NCBI GenBank assembly: GCA_040219235.1
Contig: JAVJSV010000021.1
Span: 124,001 to 188,000, forward strand
Origin: Rhodospirillaceae bacterium
Lineage (GTDB): Bacteria; Pseudomonadota; Alphaproteobacteria; Rhodospirillales; Rhodospirillaceae
DNA length: 64,000 nt
Reading direction: 5' to 3'
Position 1 is the stretch's first letter; each line of letters opens with the position of its first letter. Shown piece after piece: positions 16,413 to 25,985 of this stretch. Made by a program: the position numbers and the translations under genes. The notes under the pieces were generated by a model. That model ran no database searches. It was not told the DNA's origin and worked only from the letters and a program-made list of their open reading frames with translations.

Positions 16413-17501
16413 TTAATAAGCCCGCTTAATGCAGAAATCGATGATGTCCAGCAGCGCCGTTTTGACAGGGCTTTTCGGAAAAATCCCCAGCGCGTCCCGG
16501 GCCACATCGCCATAGTGTGCGGCACGGTTGACGGTGTCTGTCAGGCTGTTGTGCTTTTCCATTAAGGTCAGCGCGTGGGCTAATTCGTCTTCGCCCTGCT
16601 CCATGTCGTGCAGGCAGCGGCGCCAGAAAGCGCGCTCCTCAGCATCGCCACGGCGGAAGGCGAGAATGACCGGCAGCGTGATTTTACCTTCGCGGAAATC
16701 ATCACCGATGGTTTTGCCCAACTCGGCTTGCTTGGCGGAGTAATCCAGCACGTCGTCAATCAACTGAAACGCAATCCCCAGATTCAAGCCGTACACCTGC
16801 AAGGCTTCCTCTTCGACCTCGGGGCGATCAGCCACCACAGCCCCAATGCGCGCCGCAGCCGCAAACAGCTCGGCGGTTTTCGCCTGCACCACTTCTAAAT
16901 ACTGCGCTTCGCTGGTTTCTGTGTCGTTGGTGGTCATCAACTGATGGACTTCACCTTCGGCGATAATCGAGGACGCGCTGGATAAAATGCCGAGCACTTT
17001 CAGTGAGCCATCTTCAACCATCAACTCGAAGGCGCGGCTGAACAGGAAGTCGCCGACGAGCACGCTGGGTTGATTGCCCCACAGCGCATTGGCGCTTGAC
17101 CGGCCGCGCCGCAGATCGCTGTCATCAACCACATCGTCATGCAGCAGGGTTGCGGTGTGAATGAACTCAACACAGGTGGCCAGCTTGATATGGCGCTTTT
17201 CAGTGTAGCCACAGAGCTGGGCGGCTGCCAGGGTCAGAACCGGGCGCAGGCGCTTACCACCGGCGGCCACAATATGCCCGGCCAATTGTGGAATGAGGGC
17301 CACAGGGCTGTGCATGCGCTCAATAATCGTCTCATTCACCGCCTGCAAATCATCTTTCACAAGCGCAGTCAGCGCTTCAAGCGCCTGGTCTGATCCTGTG
17401 CGTCGGTTGTCCAGTTGAACGACGGTCGCCACGTGCAAATACCCTTCTGATCTGGGGGTTAAGAGTGACTCCACCATAGGAGGATGCCCGGTCAGGGGCA
17501 A
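16413..17501 (-). CDS. ispB: Polyprenyl (octaprenyl-type) diphosphate synthase
   Basis: A trans-prenyltransferase that condenses isopentenyl diphosphate onto an allylic primer to make the side chain of ubiquinone. The first aspartate-rich motif is LLHDDVVDDSD, preceded by GGKRLRP. The second is LIDDVLDY, followed by GDDFREGKITLP. The extreme C-terminus KRAY is typical of IspB. The start is ambiguous. TTG 17501 has an AGGGG at good distance. An internal GTG giving MATVVQLDN, preceded by GAAGGG, would give a product about 22 residues shorter and closer to the usual family start. Normal housekeeping gene, divergent from the DUF2007 gene. Confidence 0.93.
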   Translation of the reverse strand: MPLTGHPPMVESLLTPRSEGYLHVATVVQLDNRRTGSDQALEALTALVKDDLQAVNETIIERMHSPVALIPQLAGHIVAAGGKRLRPVLTLAAAQLCGYTEKRHIKLATCVEFIHTATLLHDDVVDDSDLRRGRSSANALWGNQPSVLVGDFLFSRAFELMVEDGSLKVLGILSSASSIIAEGEVHQLMTTNDTETSEAQYLEVVQAKTAELFAAAARIGAVVADRPEVEEEALQVYGLNLGIAFQLIDDVLDYSAKQAELGKTIGDDFREGKITLPVILAFRRGDAEERAFWRRCLHDMEQGEDELAHALTLMEKHNSLTDTVNRAAHYGDVARDALGIFPKSPVKTALLDIIDFCIKRAY

Positions 17502-17523
17502 GCGAACCCCTCAGTCTTTGGCA

Positions 17524-17551
17524 GTTTCTGACTTGCCGTTTCTGACTTGCC
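17524..17551. repeat. 14-bp tandem duplication
   Basis: GTTTCTGACTTGCC occurs twice head to tail in the ispB / DUF2007 divergent gap. Probably a recent slippage duplication. Confidence 0.85.
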
Positions 17552-17584
17552 ATTGGGGCCAGTTCCCGCCACCGTGGGCTCATT

Positions 17585-17800
17585 ATGAAAGAACTCCTGC
17601 GCAGTAATAACATCGTTGCCATCTCGGCCCTCAAGGCGGCCCTGTCCGCCGAGGGTATTGAGGTGTTTGAATTTGATGGGGACATTGCCAGCACCTACGC
17701 GGGCATCGATACTTTTCCGCGCCGATTGATGGTCCGCACCGAGGATCTCGCCGCTGCCGCAGAAGTGGCTCTGGCGATCTGCCCTGATCTGGTGTCATGA
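17585..17800 (+). CDS. DUF2007 family protein
   Basis: A 71-residue ferredoxin-like-fold protein of the DUF2007 family, recognised from the pattern MKELLRSNNIVAISALKAAL, a Gly-Ile-E-V-F-x-F-D-x-D segment and a central RLMVR strand. These proteins are sometimes called putative signal-transducing proteins, but no function is established. It overlaps the next gene by four bases (ATGA), so it is co-translated with the tRNA methyltransferase, as in many alphaproteobacteria. Confidence 0.88.
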   Translation: MKELLRSNNIVAISALKAALSAEGIEVFEFDGDIASTYAGIDTFPRRLMVRTEDLAAAAEVALAICPDLVS

Positions 17801-18591
17801 CCTCTGCCAAAGTGGAAACAGGGCCTGCAACCGAGGGGCTTATAACCGAGGGGCCTGTAAGCGAAACCACGGTTGATCACTTCTTCGAAGGCCGGCTGCA
17901 GTTGGTGCAACCCAAGACCGGTTATCGCATTGCGATTGATCCGTTATTGCTCGCGGCGGCTGTAGATGTTCCTGAGGGCGCACGGGTGCTGGATGTCGGC
18001 TGCGGCACCGGCGCGGCCCTGCTGAGCCTGCTGACGCGTCGTGAGGATGTTCAGGGCGTCGGTCTTGAACGGCATGTTCCATTCCTTGAGTTGGCCCGGC
18101 ATAGCATCACCCTCAACGGCTTCTCAGATCGGGCGTCTCTCATCCAAGGCGATCTGGCCTGTCCATCAGCCGCCCTATTGACCAGCGGCTATGATGCGGT
18201 GATGACCAATCCGCCATTTTTTGAGGCGGGGACGGTGCCCGACCGGCCTGACGTTGACTCACCCCACGCCGTGACCGAACTGCCGCTCGTGATTTGGGTG
18301 CACAAATGCCTCAACCTTCTTGTCACGGGCGGTCTTTTTGCCATCATCCACCGTGCCGAGCGGGTGGCCGAGATCATACAGGCACTTAAGGGCTGCGGGT
18401 CGGTGACTGTGATTCCGCTATGGCCCAAGGCTGATCGTCCGGCCAGCCGCGTGATCGTCACAGCCCTGAAAGACCGTAAGTCCCCCGCTGTCATCCACCC
18501 TGGTCTGATTTTGCATCAAAACGATGGCACCTACACTGAGGCTGCAGCGGCCATTTTAAGATATGGGTATGCTTTGGATTCTTTGACTTAA
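17797..18591 (+). CDS. trmN6: tRNA1(Val) adenine-37 N6-methyltransferase-like protein
   Basis: 264 residues with a class I SAM fold: VLDVGCGTGAALLSL is motif I and MTNPPFF is the NPPF/Y motif of N6-adenine methyltransferases. It has the usual length of the YfiC/TrmN6 group, which methylates A37 of tRNA1(Val); related members act on rRNA. The N-terminal extension before TVDHFFEGRL is a short, poorly conserved stretch with an internal near-duplication (TEGLITEGPVSETT). It starts within the stop of the DUF2007 gene. Confidence 0.85.
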   Translation: MTSAKVETGPATEGLITEGPVSETTVDHFFEGRLQLVQPKTGYRIAIDPLLLAAAVDVPEGARVLDVGCGTGAALLSLLTRREDVQGVGLERHVPFLELARHSITLNGFSDRASLIQGDLACPSAALLTSGYDAVMTNPPFFEAGTVPDRPDVDSPHAVTELPLVIWVHKCLNLLVTGGLFAIIHRAERVAEIIQALKGCGSVTVIPLWPKADRPASRVIVTALKDRKSPAVIHPGLILHQNDGTYTEAAAAILRYGYALDSLT

Positions 18592-18622
18592 CCTGAGCCC
18601 CTCAGACGTCTATGGTGCGCGC

Positions 18623-19492
18623 ATGGCTATACTTGATCATTTCAACGAATTCGCGGCGCGGGTCGCAGGTCCTTTGGTGAGGCGTGATATCCCGCTTGTC
18701 AGTGTTGTCCGCCTCAACGGTGTTATCGGCTCCGTAGGCATGGGCCGCAAAGGATTGACCTTGGCGAGCCTGGAAGTGCCGTTACGAAAAGCCTTTAGCA
18801 AGAAGGGAATTGATGCCGTCGCGCTGCTCATTAACTCGCCCGGCGGCTCGCCAGTTCAATCAGCGCATATTGCCGGGCGCATTCGTCAGCTGTCAGACGA
18901 GAAAGAAATTCCGGTCTACGCCTTTGCGGAGGATGTCGCGGCTTCTGGCGGGTATTGGTTGGCCTGTTCTGCCGATGAAATCTACGCCAGCCCCATGTCG
19001 ATTGTGGGGTCCATCGGTGTGATTGCGGCGACGTTTGGTTTTACGGGATTGATCGACAAAATTGGGGTCGAGCGCCGTGTGTATGCGCAAGGCGACAACA
19101 AAAGCATGCTTGATCCGTTTAAGGCTGAAAACCCGGATGACGTGAAACGGCTGCTTGAGTTGCAGAAAGATATTCACGGCCAGTTCAAGGCCTACGTCAA
19201 AGACCGCCGTGCTGACAAACTCCAAGGTGCGGATAAAACCTTATTCAACGGCGATGTCTGGACTGGCGAACGCGCCCTTAAGAACGGTCTGATTGATGGT
19301 CTTGGCGAGATGCGCGCGGTGATGCGCGAGAAACTCGGTGAGAAGACCAAGTTTATCCAGGTGCAACCCCAAACCAGTTGGCTGCAGCGTAAACTTGGCG
19401 GCGGCGTCGCGTTTAGCGTTTCTGAAACCTGGGCAAATGATCTGATATCGGCTGCCGAAGAGCGAGCCCTTTGGGCCCGCTTTGGGCTTTAG
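18623..19492 (+). CDS. S49-family serine peptidase (SppA/SohB-like)
   Basis: 289 residues, single-domain S49 type. A Ser-Lys dyad is expected at Ser108 (DVAASGGYWLA) and Lys160 (GDNKSMLDPF). INSPGGSPVQSAHI and SIVGSIGVI are the other family hallmarks. There is no clear signal peptide, although a short hydrophobic patch occurs near residues 24-37. Members digest signal peptides or membrane-associated fragments. It sits in the conserved order DUF2007-trmN-S49-small protein-glyQS. Confidence 0.9.
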   Translation: MAILDHFNEFAARVAGPLVRRDIPLVSVVRLNGVIGSVGMGRKGLTLASLEVPLRKAFSKKGIDAVALLINSPGGSPVQSAHIAGRIRQLSDEKEIPVYAFAEDVAASGGYWLACSADEIYASPMSIVGSIGVIAATFGFTGLIDKIGVERRVYAQGDNKSMLDPFKAENPDDVKRLLELQKDIHGQFKAYVKDRRADKLQGADKTLFNGDVWTGERALKNGLIDGLGEMRAVMREKLGEKTKFIQVQPQTSWLQRKLGGGVAFSVSETWANDLISAAEERALWARFGL

Positions 19493-19503
19493 GAGCGCAG
19501 GGC

Positions 19504-19782
19504 ATGCTTGGATTTAGCCTGTCGAAAATCCTCTTTACGGCTGTAATGATTTTCGCTGTGTGGTGGGTCTACCGCCAAATCAACCTGCTGTCCTCTGGGG
19601 AAAGGAAACCCAAATCGCGCGTCGATGCCGCCCGCAAGGCGGCTGAAGATGTGACGAAAGCCAGAACACAAGGTGTTGAAGATCTGACAGCCTGCCCCGC
19701 GTGCGGAGCCTATGTGGCGGCGGGTCTCAATCCCGGATGCGGTCGTTCCGCCAAAGATTGCCCGATGCAGGGGGCGAAATAA
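19504..19782 (+). CDS. Small single-pass membrane protein with C-terminal zinc-ribbon-like cysteines
   Basis: 92 residues from ATG 19504, 11 bp after the peptidase stop, with AGGAG upstream. One N-terminal membrane helix (about 4-23) is followed by a basic linker and a C-terminal segment with ACPACGAYV and two further Cys (GCG, DCP) that could bind a metal. No named family is recognised beyond similar short proteins seen after S49 genes. Probably co-transcribed with the peptidase. Confidence 0.8.
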   Translation: MLGFSLSKILFTAVMIFAVWWVYRQINLLSSGERKPKSRVDAARKAAEDVTKARTQGVEDLTACPACGAYVAAGLNPGCGRSAKDCPMQGAK

Positions 19783-19921
19783 CTCTTTAGTTCGCGCAAG
19801 TGTCGCCGCAAACCCAGATTCCCCTAACCTTGATTCTGAGAGACTCCGCGAGTAGCTTGCGCGCAGCCTGATACTCTACACTCGTCAGGCACAGTTTTTA
19901 CCCTCTAGCGGAAGTCATCGC

Positions 19922-20806
19922 ATGGCCGCCTCGCACACTCAGGCGCTCAGTTTTCAGGGCCTTATTCTTAAGCTTCAGTCTTTCTGGGCCGCGCAGGGGT
20001 GCGTCATTCTGCAGCCCTACGATATGGAGATGGGGGCGGGCACCTTTCATCCTGCAACGACATTACGCGCTTTGGGCCCGAAACCGTGGAAAGCGGCCTA
20101 TGTGCAGCCCTCGCGGCGGCCGACCGATGGCCGCTACGGCGAGAATCCTAATCGCTTGCAGCATTACTATCAGTACCAAGTGATTCTGAAGCCCTCGCCA
20201 GATAACGCGCAGGACCTTTATTTGCAAAGCCTTGCAGCGATTGGCATTGATGCGCTGGCGCACGACATTCGCTTTGTGGAAGACGATTGGGAAAGCCCCA
20301 CGCTCGGAGCCTGGGGCCTCGGCTGGGAAGTCTGGTGCGATGGTATGGAAGTGACGCAGTTCACCTATTTCCAGCAGGTCGGCGGCATTGATTGTTCGCC
20401 GGTGGCGGTTGAACTGACGTATGGCCTTGAGCGTTTGGCTATGTACGTTCAGGGCGTGGAGCGGGTTTATGACCTGGCTTTCAATGATGACGGCGTAAAG
20501 TACGGCGATATTTTTCTGCAAGCCGAGCAAGAATATTCGGCCCATAACTTTGAGTATGCCAATACAGAAATGCTGTTGCGCCACTTTGCTGATGCAGAGG
20601 CGGAGTGTCAGTCGTTGTTGTCGAAAAAAGTGGCGCTGCCCGCCTATGATCAGTGCATTAAGGCTAGTCATTCGTTTAACCTGTTAGACGCGCGGGGCGT
20701 CATCAGTGTGACGGAGCGTGCCGGGTATATTGGCCGGGTGCGGGCGTTGGCGAAATCCTGTTGCGAAGCCTGGCTCGAAAGCCAGGGTTCAAACCAGGAG
20801 GCTTAA
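19922..20806 (+). CDS. glyQ: Glycyl-tRNA synthetase, alpha subunit
   Basis: 294 residues, the standard length. The class II catalytic subunit of the alpha2beta2 bacterial enzyme is recognised by [36 protein letters not shown]-like [16 protein letters not shown], and [15 protein letters not shown]. It makes glycyl-adenylate and transfers glycine to tRNA-Gly together with GlyS. glyS follows three bases after its stop. The 139-bp upstream gap probably holds the promoter; no box stands out. Confidence 0.98.
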   Translation: MAASHTQALSFQGLILKLQSFWAAQGCVILQPYDMEMGAGTFHPATTLRALGPKPWKAAYVQPSRRPTDGRYGENPNRLQHYYQYQVILKPSPDNAQDLYLQSLAAIGIDALAHDIRFVEDDWESPTLGAWGLGWEVWCDGMEVTQFTYFQQVGGIDCSPVAVELTYGLERLAMYVQGVERVYDLAFNDDGVKYGDIFLQAEQEYSAHNFEYANTEMLLRHFADAEAECQSLLSKKVALPAYDQCIKASHSFNLLDARGVISVTERAGYIGRVRALAKSCCEAWLESQGSNQEA

Positions 20807-20809
20807 ACC

Positions 20810-22894
20810 ATGCCTCACGCCACATCTGAACTCCTGCTTGAACTCCTCTCGGAAGAAATTCCTGCCCGCATGCAAGTGCGTGCCGCCGAGGATTTAAAAC
20901 GTTTGCTGTCCGACGGTCTCAAACAGTCCGGATTGACGTTTTCACGGTTAGACACGTTCTCTGGCCCGCGCCGATTAACGGTTGTCTGCGATGGACTGCC
21001 GGATGCGCAGCCGGACGTAACAGAAGAGCGCAAAGGTCCGGGCGTTGATGCCCCGGAGCGGGCGATTGAAGGCTTTCTCAAGGCCAACGGACTAGCGTCT
21101 GTTGAGGAGGCTGAAAAGCGCGAGTTGCCCAAGGGCACGTTCTACTTCGTCGTGATCGAACGTAAAGGACGACCCACCGCGGATGTTCTGAAAGATGTGA
21201 TCGAGGCGGCATTGGCAGCCTTGCCGTGGCCTAAGTCTATGCGCTGGGGTGCAGGAGATACCCGCTGGGTACGTCCCTTGCACAGCATGCTTTGTGTGTT
21301 CGGTGGGGCTATTGTGCCTATTTCTTATGCCGGTGTGATCGCCTCCAACACCACGGTTGGGCATCGATTCCTGGCACCGAATGAGCTTCAAATCTCAGAT
21401 TTTGCGTCGTACAGGGATGCTATGAACTCCGCCAAGGTGATGGTTGAGGCCAGTCAACGCCGTCAAGTGATTGCCGACGCTGCCGACGCTTTGGCACAGG
21501 CGGAAGGACTGAAGGTCACAAATGATCCAGGGCTTCTTGATGAAGTGGCGGGCCTGGTTGAATGGCCAGTCCCTTTGTTGGGAACCATTGACGATGAGTT
21601 TATGGATGTACCGACTGAAGTTCTGACCTCCGCCATGCGGAAGCATCAGAAGTACTTCGCCCTTGAAACCAAAGACGGCACGTTTTCAAATCGCTTTGCT
21701 GTGGTCGCCAACATCGAGACGTCGGACGCCGGAGCGGCAATTGTCGCCGGCAACGAGCGTGTGCTGCGGGCCCGGCTGTCAGACGCTAAGTTCTTCTGGG
21801 ATCAAGATCGTCAGCAATCTTTGGCAAGCCGTGTGGATAAGCTCAGTGAACGGGTCTTTCAGGCTGATCTCGGTACGGTGCGGGATAAGGTTACCCGCCT
21901 CGAACGCCTGGCGGGGTCAATTGCCGGTCATATGGACGGTGCGCTGCTTGAACAGGTTAAGCGGGCTGCGACGTTATGTAAGGCGGATCTTTCAACCGGT
22001 ATGGTCGCTGAATTCCCCGATCTGCAGGGCATTATGGGCCGTTACTACGCGGCCAATGACAAAGAAGACGCTGCCGTTTGTAATGCAATAGCCTCGCATT
22101 ATGCCCCTCAAGGTCCGTCTGATGTCTGCCCGTCAGACCCCGTGAGTGTTGCTGTTTCTCTGGCCGATAAAGTCGACACTCTGGTTGGTTTTTTCGCGAT
22201 TGATCAAAAGCCGACAGGTTCTAAAGACCCTTATGCGCTGCGCCGGGCTGCGCTAGGGGCGATCCGGCTGGTCTTAGAGAATAAACTCCGCCTTTCGTTG
22301 AGCGACATTTTCGCACAGTCCTATGACGCCTATTCTGTGCAGCTAAAAACCGGCCGTCAAACCGTTGCGGATGAGTTGCTGGCGTTCTTTGCTGACCGCC
22401 TCAAAGTTTTCCTCAAAGAACGCGGTGTGCGCCACGATCTGATTAGCGCTGTTTTCGCTGTGGGCAATGAGGACGACCTTGTGCGTCTGATGTCTCGTGT
22501 GGATGCGCTCGCTACCTTCTTAGGCAGCGACGATGGTGCGAACCTGCTGACGGCGTGCAAGCGGGCCGCGAACATCGTGCGCATTGAAGAAAAGAAAGAT
22601 GGCGTGACTTTTGGTCAGTCCACTGATGCCTCTCACCTCGCAGTTGATGATGCCAAGACCCTTGCGGACACGCTCAAGGGCGTTGAAGTCACTGTTCAAA
22701 CGGCAGTCTTAAAAGAAGATTTTGGGGCTGCAATGTCTGCTCTGGCGACTTTGCGTCAGCCCCTGGACGTGTTCTTCGACAAAGTGACTGTGAATGCGGA
22801 CGATCCTAAAGCGCGCGTCGCAAATTTGAACCTTTTGGCCCGAATCGGTAAATCTATGGACCGCGTCGCCGTTTTTTCCCATATTGAAGGGTGA
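20810..22894 (+). CDS. glyS: Glycyl-tRNA synthetase, beta subunit
   Basis: 694 residues, normal for the beta chain, which contributes tRNA binding and contains an HD-like domain and a C-terminal anticodon-binding (DALR-like) domain. The N-terminus LLLELLSEEIPARMQ and the internal KSMRWG, MRKHQKYFAL and DLQGIMGRYYA segments are diagnostic. AGGAGG lies before the ATG. A small imperfect hairpin (CCAGC-GAC-GCTGG, 22915-22927) follows the stop without a T-run. Confidence 0.97.
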   Translation: MPHATSELLLELLSEEIPARMQVRAAEDLKRLLSDGLKQSGLTFSRLDTFSGPRRLTVVCDGLPDAQPDVTEERKGPGVDAPERAIEGFLKANGLASVEEAEKRELPKGTFYFVVIERKGRPTADVLKDVIEAALAALPWPKSMRWGAGDTRWVRPLHSMLCVFGGAIVPISYAGVIASNTTVGHRFLAPNELQISDFASYRDAMNSAKVMVEASQRRQVIADAADALAQAEGLKVTNDPGLLDEVAGLVEWPVPLLGTIDDEFMDVPTEVLTSAMRKHQKYFALETKDGTFSNRFAVVANIETSDAGAAIVAGNERVLRARLSDAKFFWDQDRQQSLASRVDKLSERVFQADLGTVRDKVTRLERLAGSIAGHMDGALLEQVKRAATLCKADLSTGMVAEFPDLQGIMGRYYAANDKEDAAVCNAIASHYAPQGPSDVCPSDPVSVAVSLADKVDTLVGFFAIDQKPTGSKDPYALRRAALGAIRLVLENKLRLSLSDIFAQSYDAYSVQLKTGRQTVADELLAFFADRLKVFLKERGVRHDLISAVFAVGNEDDLVRLMSRVDALATFLGSDDGANLLTACKRAANIVRIEEKKDGVTFGQSTDASHLAVDDAKTLADTLKGVEVTVQTAVLKEDFGAAMSALATLRQPLDVFFDKVTVNADDPKARVANLNLLARIGKSMDRVAVFSHIEG

Positions 22895-22988
22895 GGTCGC
22901 TTTAGGATTGGTGCCCAGCGACGCTGGATTCCCGCCATTTCCCAACGGCATCTCATTTCCCCATATTCAGCCTTTTCTTGCAGGAAAA

Positions 22989-23055
22989 ATGTAAGTAAAG
23001 CTTGCCTCGTCTTACGTAAGTAAGGCTTAACTTACATGTAAGTTGTGACTTACAT
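22989..23055 (+). promoter_or_regulatory. Cluster of TTAC/GTAA operator-like sites before the HTH-PPDK gene
   Basis: Within 67 bp the octamer ATGTAAGT or its complement ACTTACAT occurs four times: 22989-22996, 23030-23037 with 23036-23043 (together the perfect 14-bp palindrome ACTTACATGTAAGT), and 23048-23055. A second perfect palindrome, CTTACGTAAG, is at 23011-23020. The array ends 21 bp before the ATG at 23077. This is the layout of binding sites for a small HTH repressor, and the gene behind them begins with such a domain. Binding by that domain is inference. Confidence 0.65.
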
Positions 23056-23076
23056 TTCTGCATAAGCGGGGCCTTA

Positions 23077-25968
23077 ATGCGCGATTCAGCACTCGAAAAA
23101 GCAATTACAGCAGCCGGTGGCACAGCCTCTCTGGCGCGTTCAATTAACGTAACGCCCCAGGCGATTAGCCAATGGGAGCGCGTGCCAGCCGAACGTGTCA
23201 TCGCTGTTGAAGAAGCAACTGGCGGTAAAATAAGCCGCAGCGACTTACGGCCAGATCTTTATCCAAATGGTGGCGCAGTTGGTTCGATTGGCGTGGCTGG
23301 AACGGATGGCAAGTGGGTCTACTTCTTCGGCGATGGCGAGGCAGAAGGCTGCGCAGAGATGAAAAACCTGCTCGGCGGGAAGGGCGCAAACCTTGCTGAA
23401 ATGAGTGCGATTGGTATTCCGGTTCCGCCTGGCTTCACGGTTACAACAGGTGTCTGCACCTACTTTTATGACAATGGCCGCGTGTATCCCGATGACCTCA
23501 CTGAACAGGTTAATGCGGGCTTGGCCCGCATTGAAGCGACCATCGGTGCTAAATTTGGTGACCCGATTAATCCGCTTCTTGTGTCCGTCCGCTCGGGCGC
23601 GCGTGCTTCAATGCCGGGTATGATGGACACAGTCCTAAATCTAGGCTTGAACGATGAAACGGTTGAGGGATTGGCTAAGCACTCCGGCGATGCCCGTTTT
23701 GCCTATGACAGCTATCGTCGTTTTATCCAAATGTACTCAGATGTTGTCCTTGGTGTTGATCACTACACTTTTGAGGAGCTGCTGGACCTTGCCAAAGAGG
23801 ATAAGGGTGTTCATCAAGACACAGATCTAACGGCAGACGATCTAAAAGACCTGGTGGCGCTGTATAAAGCCACTGTCGAAAAAGATAGCGGCAAGCCGTT
23901 TCCACAAGACCCCCACGATCAATTGTGGGGCGCTGTCGGCGCTGTGTTCGGAAGTTGGATGAACCAACGCGCCAACACGTATCGCGCACTTCATAATATT
24001 CCTGACGCCTGGGGCACGGCTGTTAACGTCCAGGCTATGGTGTTCGATAATATGAGCGATGATTGCGCCACCGGAGTTTGTTTCTCGCGCGATCCATCCG
24101 TTGGTGACAACGATTTTTACGGTGAATATCTGGTCAATGCGCAGGGCGAGGATGTCGTCGCTGGAATTCGTACACCTCAGCAAATCACCATTGCGGGCAA
24201 GCAGGCCCAGGACTCAGACTTGCCAGCCATGGAAGAAGCCATGCCTGAGATGTATCGGGAATTGGTTGCGCTGCGCGATAAGCTTGAGCGTCATTATCGC
24301 GATATGCAGGACATGGAATTCACCATCCAAAAGGGCAAGCTTTGGATGCTGCAAACACGTAATGGCAAACGCACGTCGAAGGCGTCTCTCAAAATTGCCG
24401 TCGATATGGCCAATGAAGGTCTGATCACGCGCCAAGAAGCCGTCGAACGCATAGACCCAGCCCAATTAGATCAACTGCTACATCCCACGCTGGACCCCAA
24501 CGCGAAGCGCACGATTTTATCGCGAGGTTTACCGGCGTCACCAGGGGCGGCTTCGGGCAAAATCGTATTTACCGCTGAGGACGCTGAAGACTGGGTGCAA
24601 AAGGGCGAGAAGGTTATTTTGGTGCGCCGGGAAACCAGCCCAGAGGATATCGGTGGCATGCACGTCGCCGAGGGTATTCTCACCACTCGCGGTGGCATGA
24701 CCAGTCATGCGGCCGTGGTGGCCCGTGGCATGGGAACGCCTTGCGTTTCTGGGGCCGGTGACATTCAGGTTGATGTCAAAGAAAAGTATCTTCGTGTGCG
24801 GGATGAAATCCTTCATGAGGGCGATATCATGACGTTGGATGGCTCTACCGGCGAAGTTTTCTTAGGCCGGGTTGCGACGATTGAGCCAGAAATGACCGGA
24901 GACTTTGGCACACTCATGGAATGGGTCGATGACATTCGGACTCTCAAAGTGCGGACCAATGCAGAGACCCCCAAAGATGCTGAAACAGCCCGTAAATTTG
25001 GGGCTGAAGGCATTGGCCTGTGCCGCACGGAACACATGTTCTTTGAGCAGGATCGCATCATCAGTGTGCGCCAGATGATTCTGGCGGCTGACGAAGGTGG
25101 CCGGGCGGCGGCGCTCAATCGGCTGTTACCCCATCAACGCGGCGATTTTGTCTCCCTGTTCAAGATCATGGGTGGTCTGCCGGTCACAATTCGCCTGCTT
25201 GATCCGCCCTTGCACGAATTTCTGCCGCACAGCGAAGCAGAGATTGCAGAAGTCGCTGCATCGTCTGGTGTGTCTGTCGAAACAGTGCATAACGCGCTCA
25301 ACCGGTTGAGCGAATTGAACCCAATGTTGGGGCATCGCGGGTGCCGTTTAGGGGTTACCTATCCAGAGATCTATGCCATGCAGGCCCGCGCCATATTTGA
25401 GGCCGCCATAGAGGTTGCCAATAAAGGAACGAGTGTCTTACCGGAAATTATGATTCCACTTGTGAGCACCAAGCTGGAACTCGACCTGATGAAGACGGTT
25501 GTGGATGACGTTGCCGCAGATGTGTTTGAAAAAGCAGGTCAGTCGGTCGCCTATATGGTGGGGACAATGATCGAATTACCGCGTGCCGCACTCAAGGCTG
25601 GAGAAATTGCAGAAAGTGCTGAATTTTTCAGTTTTGGCACCAACGATCTCACGCAAACCACATTGGGGATGTCTCGGGACGACTGTGCGCCGGTGTTGGA
25701 GGTCTATATGGCGAAAGGGATTTATGAACGTGATCCGTTCGCCACGCTGGACCGTGAGGGTGTTGGTGAGTTGATCGAAATTGCTGTTGAACGTGGCCGC
25801 AAAACCCGAAGTGATATCAAGCTTGGCATCTGCGGTGAGCATGGTGGTGATCCGGACTCCATTGCCTTTTGCCAGGAGGTCGGCCTTGATTACGTCTCCT
25901 GTTCGCCGTATCGCGTTCCGGTCGCAAGACTGGCGGCAGCGCAGGCGGCTCTCAAGAGTCGGTCGTAA
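23077..25968 (+). CDS. ppdK: Pyruvate phosphate dikinase with an N-terminal Cro/YdaS-like HTH domain
   Basis: 963 residues. Residues ~77-963 are a complete PPDK: KWVYFFGDG start, the nucleotide-binding domain with NLLGGKGANLAEM, the swivelling phosphohistidine domain (GGMTSHAAVVARG, His544), and the C-terminal PEP/pyruvate TIM barrel with LGICGEHGGD (Cys919). It interconverts pyruvate + ATP + Pi and PEP + AMP + PPi, supporting gluconeogenesis. Residues 1-62 are extra and form a Cro/YdaS-like helix-turn-helix (ASLARSINVTPQAISQWER). The frame is continuous with no stop or start needed between them, though a second start near 23300 is conceivable. An operator-like array lies immediately upstream. 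Confidence 0.95.
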   Translation: MRDSALEKAITAAGGTASLARSINVTPQAISQWERVPAERVIAVEEATGGKISRSDLRPDLYPNGGAVGSIGVAGTDGKWVYFFGDGEAEGCAEMKNLLGGKGANLAEMSAIGIPVPPGFTVTTGVCTYFYDNGRVYPDDLTEQVNAGLARIEATIGAKFGDPINPLLVSVRSGARASMPGMMDTVLNLGLNDETVEGLAKHSGDARFAYDSYRRFIQMYSDVVLGVDHYTFEELLDLAKEDKGVHQDTDLTADDLKDLVALYKATVEKDSGKPFPQDPHDQLWGAVGAVFGSWMNQRANTYRALHNIPDAWGTAVNVQAMVFDNMSDDCATGVCFSRDPSVGDNDFYGEYLVNAQGEDVVAGIRTPQQITIAGKQAQDSDLPAMEEAMPEMYRELVALRDKLERHYRDMQDMEFTIQKGKLWMLQTRNGKRTSKASLKIAVDMANEGLITRQEAVERIDPAQLDQLLHPTLDPNAKRTILSRGLPASPGAASGKIVFTAEDAEDWVQKGEKVILVRRETSPEDIGGMHVAEGILTTRGGMTSHAAVVARGMGTPCVSGAGDIQVDVKEKYLRVRDEILHEGDIMTLDGSTGEVFLGRVATIEPEMTGDFGTLMEWVDDIRTLKVRTNAETPKDAETARKFGAEGIGLCRTEHMFFEQDRIISVRQMILAADEGGRAAALNRLLPHQRGDFVSLFKIMGGLPVTIRLLDPPLHEFLPHSEAEIAEVAASSGVSVETVHNALNRLSELNPMLGHRGCRLGVTYPEIYAMQARAIFEAAIEVANKGTSVLPEIMIPLVSTKLELDLMKTVVDDVAADVFEKAGQSVAYMVGTMIELPRAALKAGEIAESAEFFSFGTNDLTQTTLGMSRDDCAPVLEVYMAKGIYERDPFATLDREGVGELIEIAVERGRKTRSDIKLGICGEHGGDPDSIAFCQEVGLDYVSCSPYRVPVARLAAAQAALKSRS

Positions 25969-25985
25969 GCTGTTCGTATCTGCGG

